Source: Serratia proteamaculans (GTDB lineage: Bacteria; Pseudomonadota; Gammaproteobacteria; Enterobacterales; Enterobacteriaceae). From it: a DNA stretch of 64,000 nucleotides. Below are positions 61,857 through 64,000 of the stretch, piece after piece. The stretch covers positions 1 to 64,000 of the forward strand of contig NZ_WBKI01000007.1 in NCBI RefSeq assembly GCF_008830365.1. The letters run 5' to 3'. Below the pieces are notes generated by a model. It was given only the letters and a program-made list of their open reading frames with translations. It did not search any database and was not told the DNA's origin. The translations under genes were made by a program, and so were the position numbers. How positions within the stretch are numbered: position 1 is the stretch's first letter; each line of letters opens with the position of its first letter.

Positions 61857-63110
61857 TTATCCTCTGCGCGCGGCCGCCCCGCCGTTGGCAAAGTACGCCT
61901 TGATACCCGCCAGAATAGATTCCGCCACCTGCTGCTGGAAATGCGTAGTGCGCAGCTTGCGCTCTTCTTCTATATTGCTGATAAACGCTGTCTCAACCAA
62001 AATAGAAGGGATGTCCGGCGCTTTTAATACCGCAAAACCGGCCTGATCGACCCGATTCTTATGCAAACGGTTAATTTTACTCATCCGGTTTAGCACTTCC
62101 TTACCGAATTTCAGGCTGTCATTGATGGTCGCCGTTTGTATCAGATCAAACATGGTGTGATCCAGATAGCGGTCACCACTCTTGCTGACGCCGCCAATTT
62201 GATCCGATTCGTTCTGGGTCTGCGCCAGGAACTTCGCCGCCGAACTGGTGGCACCTTTGGTCGACAATGCAAAGACCGATGAGCCACGCGCAGCCCGGCT
62301 GGTAAAGGCATCGGCGTGGATCGACACAAACAGGTCAGCACGTTGCTTACGCGCCTTCGCCACCCTCACCTTCAGCGGAATGAACACGTCTTCATTGCGC
62401 GTCATAAACACTTTCATGTTCGGCTCACGCTTGATTAGCGTGCTTAGCCGGCGGGCAATCTGCAATACGATGTCTTTTTCACGCGTTTTGAATTTACCTA
62501 TAGCGCCTGGATCTTCGCCGCCGTGGCCGGGATCCAGCATGATGACAATAGGTCGATCGCGCCCTGCCTTACCGGCCTGTGGTGCTTCCGCCGGCAAAGT
62601 ACGCTCAAGATCGCCCTTGTTGTAATCTTCCAGTAACGCCAACAACGGATCATAATCTTCGCCACTGCCGCCCTTGCTAGGATACAAGTCCATCACCAGA
62701 CGATTGCGGTATTCCGGCACCGGCGCCAGGGTAAACATGTGCGGGCTGACGCTGCGTTTAAGCTCCAGCACCAGCCGGACGGTATTTTGATCAAACTGAC
62801 CGACACGCGCCTGTTTCAGGTAGGGATCGTCGGCACGTACCTGCCCCACAATACCCTTCAGCACGCTATTGAGCTGCACGCCCTCGATATCCACCACCAC
62901 ACGGTCGGGATTGGTCAGCGCAAACTGCTTATATTTCAGTTCAACGTTAGATTCGAGCGTCACCCGGGTATAGGTGGAGGAAGGCCAGACGCGTACGGCG
63001 ATGACATGCGATGAGGCGGCGACGCCTACGCGACTCACACTCAGCAACCAGCTTGCGGCAACCCCCTGCAATAAACGACGGCGGCCCAGATTGTGATTTG
63101 AGTTTGGCAT
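61857..63110 (-). CDS. amiC: N-acetylmuramoyl-L-alanine amidase AmiC
   Basis: Periplasmic zinc amidase that splits septal peptidoglycan, activated by NlpD. The 417 aa equal E. coli AmiC. A Tat signal ([15 protein letters not shown]) is followed by an AMIN septum-targeting domain (about 35-150), a linker, and an Amidase_3 domain from about residue 190 with [25 protein letters not shown] and the late [10 protein letters not shown] (zinc/catalytic Glu). It is divergent from argA. Confidence 0.96.
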   Translation of the reverse strand: MPNSNHNLGRRRLLQGVAASWLLSVSRVGVAASSHVIAVRVWPSSTYTRVTLESNVELKYKQFALTNPDRVVVDIEGVQLNSVLKGIVGQVRADDPYLKQARVGQFDQNTVRLVLELKRSVSPHMFTLAPVPEYRNRLVMDLYPSKGGSGEDYDPLLALLEDYNKGDLERTLPAEAPQAGKAGRDRPIVIMLDPGHGGEDPGAIGKFKTREKDIVLQIARRLSTLIKREPNMKVFMTRNEDVFIPLKVRVAKARKQRADLFVSIHADAFTSRAARGSSVFALSTKGATSSAAKFLAQTQNESDQIGGVSKSGDRYLDHTMFDLIQTATINDSLKFGKEVLNRMSKINRLHKNRVDQAGFAVLKAPDIPSILVETAFISNIEEERKLRTTHFQQQVAESILAGIKAYFANGGAAARRG

Positions 63111-63299
63111 GCGACTCCGGCAGTGGTAACAGATTCAAACAGATGAAAAAAACACCGGTCAAATAGGAATGCCGAAAACTTTAACCAATCATTCCGGCGC
63201 TGTCATCAGAAAATCTTTTTATGGTTTTTCAATTTATTAACGACTCAACGCCCATGGCAAAGAAATAGAGACAATTTCTCACTTGCCATTAGGGCTATA

Positions 63300-63338
63300 A
63301 AAGAATAAAAATACAAAAATATCGTATAAATATGCAAA
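63300..63338. promoter_or_regulatory. Candidate double ARG box (ArgR operator) before argA
   Basis: Two 18-bp segments (63300-63317 and 63321-63338), separated by exactly 3 bp, match the ARG-box frame: GAAT-aaaa-AT-CA in the first and G-AT-AAAT-AT-CA in the second. Paired boxes 3 bp apart are the normal ArgR operator. They lie just before the argA Shine-Dalgarno. Confidence 0.6.
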
Positions 63339-63350
63339 TGAGGTTTGGCC

Positions 63351-64000
63351 GTGAAGGAACGTAGTACAGAGCTGGTCCAAGGATTCCGTCACTCAGTTCC
63401 CTATATTAATGCCCACCGTGGCAAGACGTTTGTCGTTATGCTGGGTGGGGAAGCCATAGAACATGAGAACTTTGCCAACATCGTTAACGATGTTGGGCTA
63501 CTGCATAGCCTGGGGATCCGTTTGGTGGTGGTTTATGGCGCGCGGCCACAGATCGACGTCAATCTGGCGCAGCATAATCTCGAACCGATTTATCACAAGC
63601 ATACCCGCGTCACCGACGCCCATACGCTGGAATTGGTTAAACAGGCGGCGGGTCTGCTGCAACTGGATATCACCGCCCGGCTGTCAATGAGCCTCAACAA
63701 CACGCCACTGCAGGGCGCGCATATCAACGTGGTCAGCGGTAACTTTATCATCGCTCAGCCGCTGGGTATTGATGACGGTGTGGACTACTGCCACAGCGGA
63801 CGCATTCGCCGTATTGATGAAGAAGCCATCCACCGTCAGCTCGACAGTAACGCTATCGTACTGATTGGCCCGGTTGCCGTTTCCGTCACCGGTGAAAGCT
63901 TTAACCTGACCTCTGAAGAAGTGGCGACTCAGTTGGCGATCAAGCTGAAGGCCGAGAAAATGATCGGCTTCTGTTCATCCCAGGGGGTGACCAATCAGGA
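63351..64000 (+). CDS. argA: N-acetylglutamate synthase ArgA (5' part, runs off the window)
   Basis: First enzyme of arginine synthesis, making N-acetylglutamate from glutamate and acetyl-CoA; feedback-inhibited by arginine. The 216 visible residues are the amino-acid-kinase-like regulatory domain ([44 protein letters not shown]) and match E. coli closely. The GNAT catalytic domain is outside. The start is GTG at 63351 after GAGG. It is divergent from amiC, with ARG boxes upstream. Confidence 0.95.
   Translation, partial: MKERSTELVQGFRHSVPYINAHRGKTFVVMLGGEAIEHENFANIVNDVGLLHSLGIRLVVVYGARPQIDVNLAQHNLEPIYHKHTRVTDAHTLELVKQAAGLLQLDITARLSMSLNNTPLQGAHINVVSGNFIIAQPLGIDDGVDYCHSGRIRRIDEEAIHRQLDSNAIVLIGPVAVSVTGESFNLTSEEVATQLAIKLKAEKMIGFCSSQGVTNQ

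Overview
The window looks like a chromosomal segment of an Enterobacterales member, most likely Serratia or a close relative (Yersiniaceae). Protein sequences are very close to those of E. coli, and gene order follows two E. coli core regions. The genus is an inference; I could not run a database search. No prophage, insertion sequence, CRISPR array, toxin cluster or defence island was seen.

Layout. (1) 1-10.7 kb: a leftward rRNA-operon promoter at the edge (the rRNA genes lie outside), gmhB, the methionine importer metNIQ with MetJ operators, rcsF-trmO, proS, nlpE-arfB-yaeQ, yaeP-rof, a small cytochrome c gene and tilS. (2) 10.7-21.4 kb: an expanded lysine/acid-stress locus. cadC, cadB, cadA and dtpC are all on the minus strand, followed by yaeR, a divergent thioredoxin-like/MarR gene pair, and a second lysine decarboxylase, ldcC. 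In E. coli the cad cluster is far from ldcC; here the two decarboxylases share one locus. (3) 21.5-46.6 kb: the essential envelope/replication/translation block accA-dnaE-rnhB-lpxB-lpxA-fabZ-lpxD-skp-bamA-rseP-cdsA-uppS-dxr-frr-pyrH-tsf-rpsB on the minus strand, then map-glnD-dapD-yaeH on the plus strand. (4) 46.6-64 kb: after a palindromic repeat, order switches to the E. coli yqcA-to-argA region: yqcA-truC-yqcC, an MFS transporter, the CsrA-sequestering sRNA gene csrB with upstream UvrY sites, syd, queF, ppnN, xni, rlmM-ygdD-gcvA, the sRNA gene gcvB, ygdI, csdA-csdE, tcdA, mltA, three initiator tRNA genes, amiC and the start of argA.

How the genes work together. CadC senses low pH and lysine and activates cadBA (lysine/cadaverine antiport plus decarboxylation); DtpC may supply lysine-containing peptides, and LdcC is the second decarboxylase. 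The lpx genes make lipid A, fabZ and accA serve fatty-acid synthesis, cdsA makes CDP-diacylglycerol, dxr and uppS feed undecaprenyl phosphate, and skp/bamA assemble outer-membrane proteins, so most of region 3 builds the envelope. CsdA, CsdE and TcdA form a sulfur-relay/tRNA ct6A system. CsrB and GcvB are global post-transcriptional regulators.

The least explained element is the pair at 18354-19282. A small CPVC thiol protein is transcribed divergently from a MarR regulator carrying an extra four-cysteine tail. The two promoters appear to share one -35 element, and a perfect palindromic operator candidate lies just downstream of the thiol-protein promoter.
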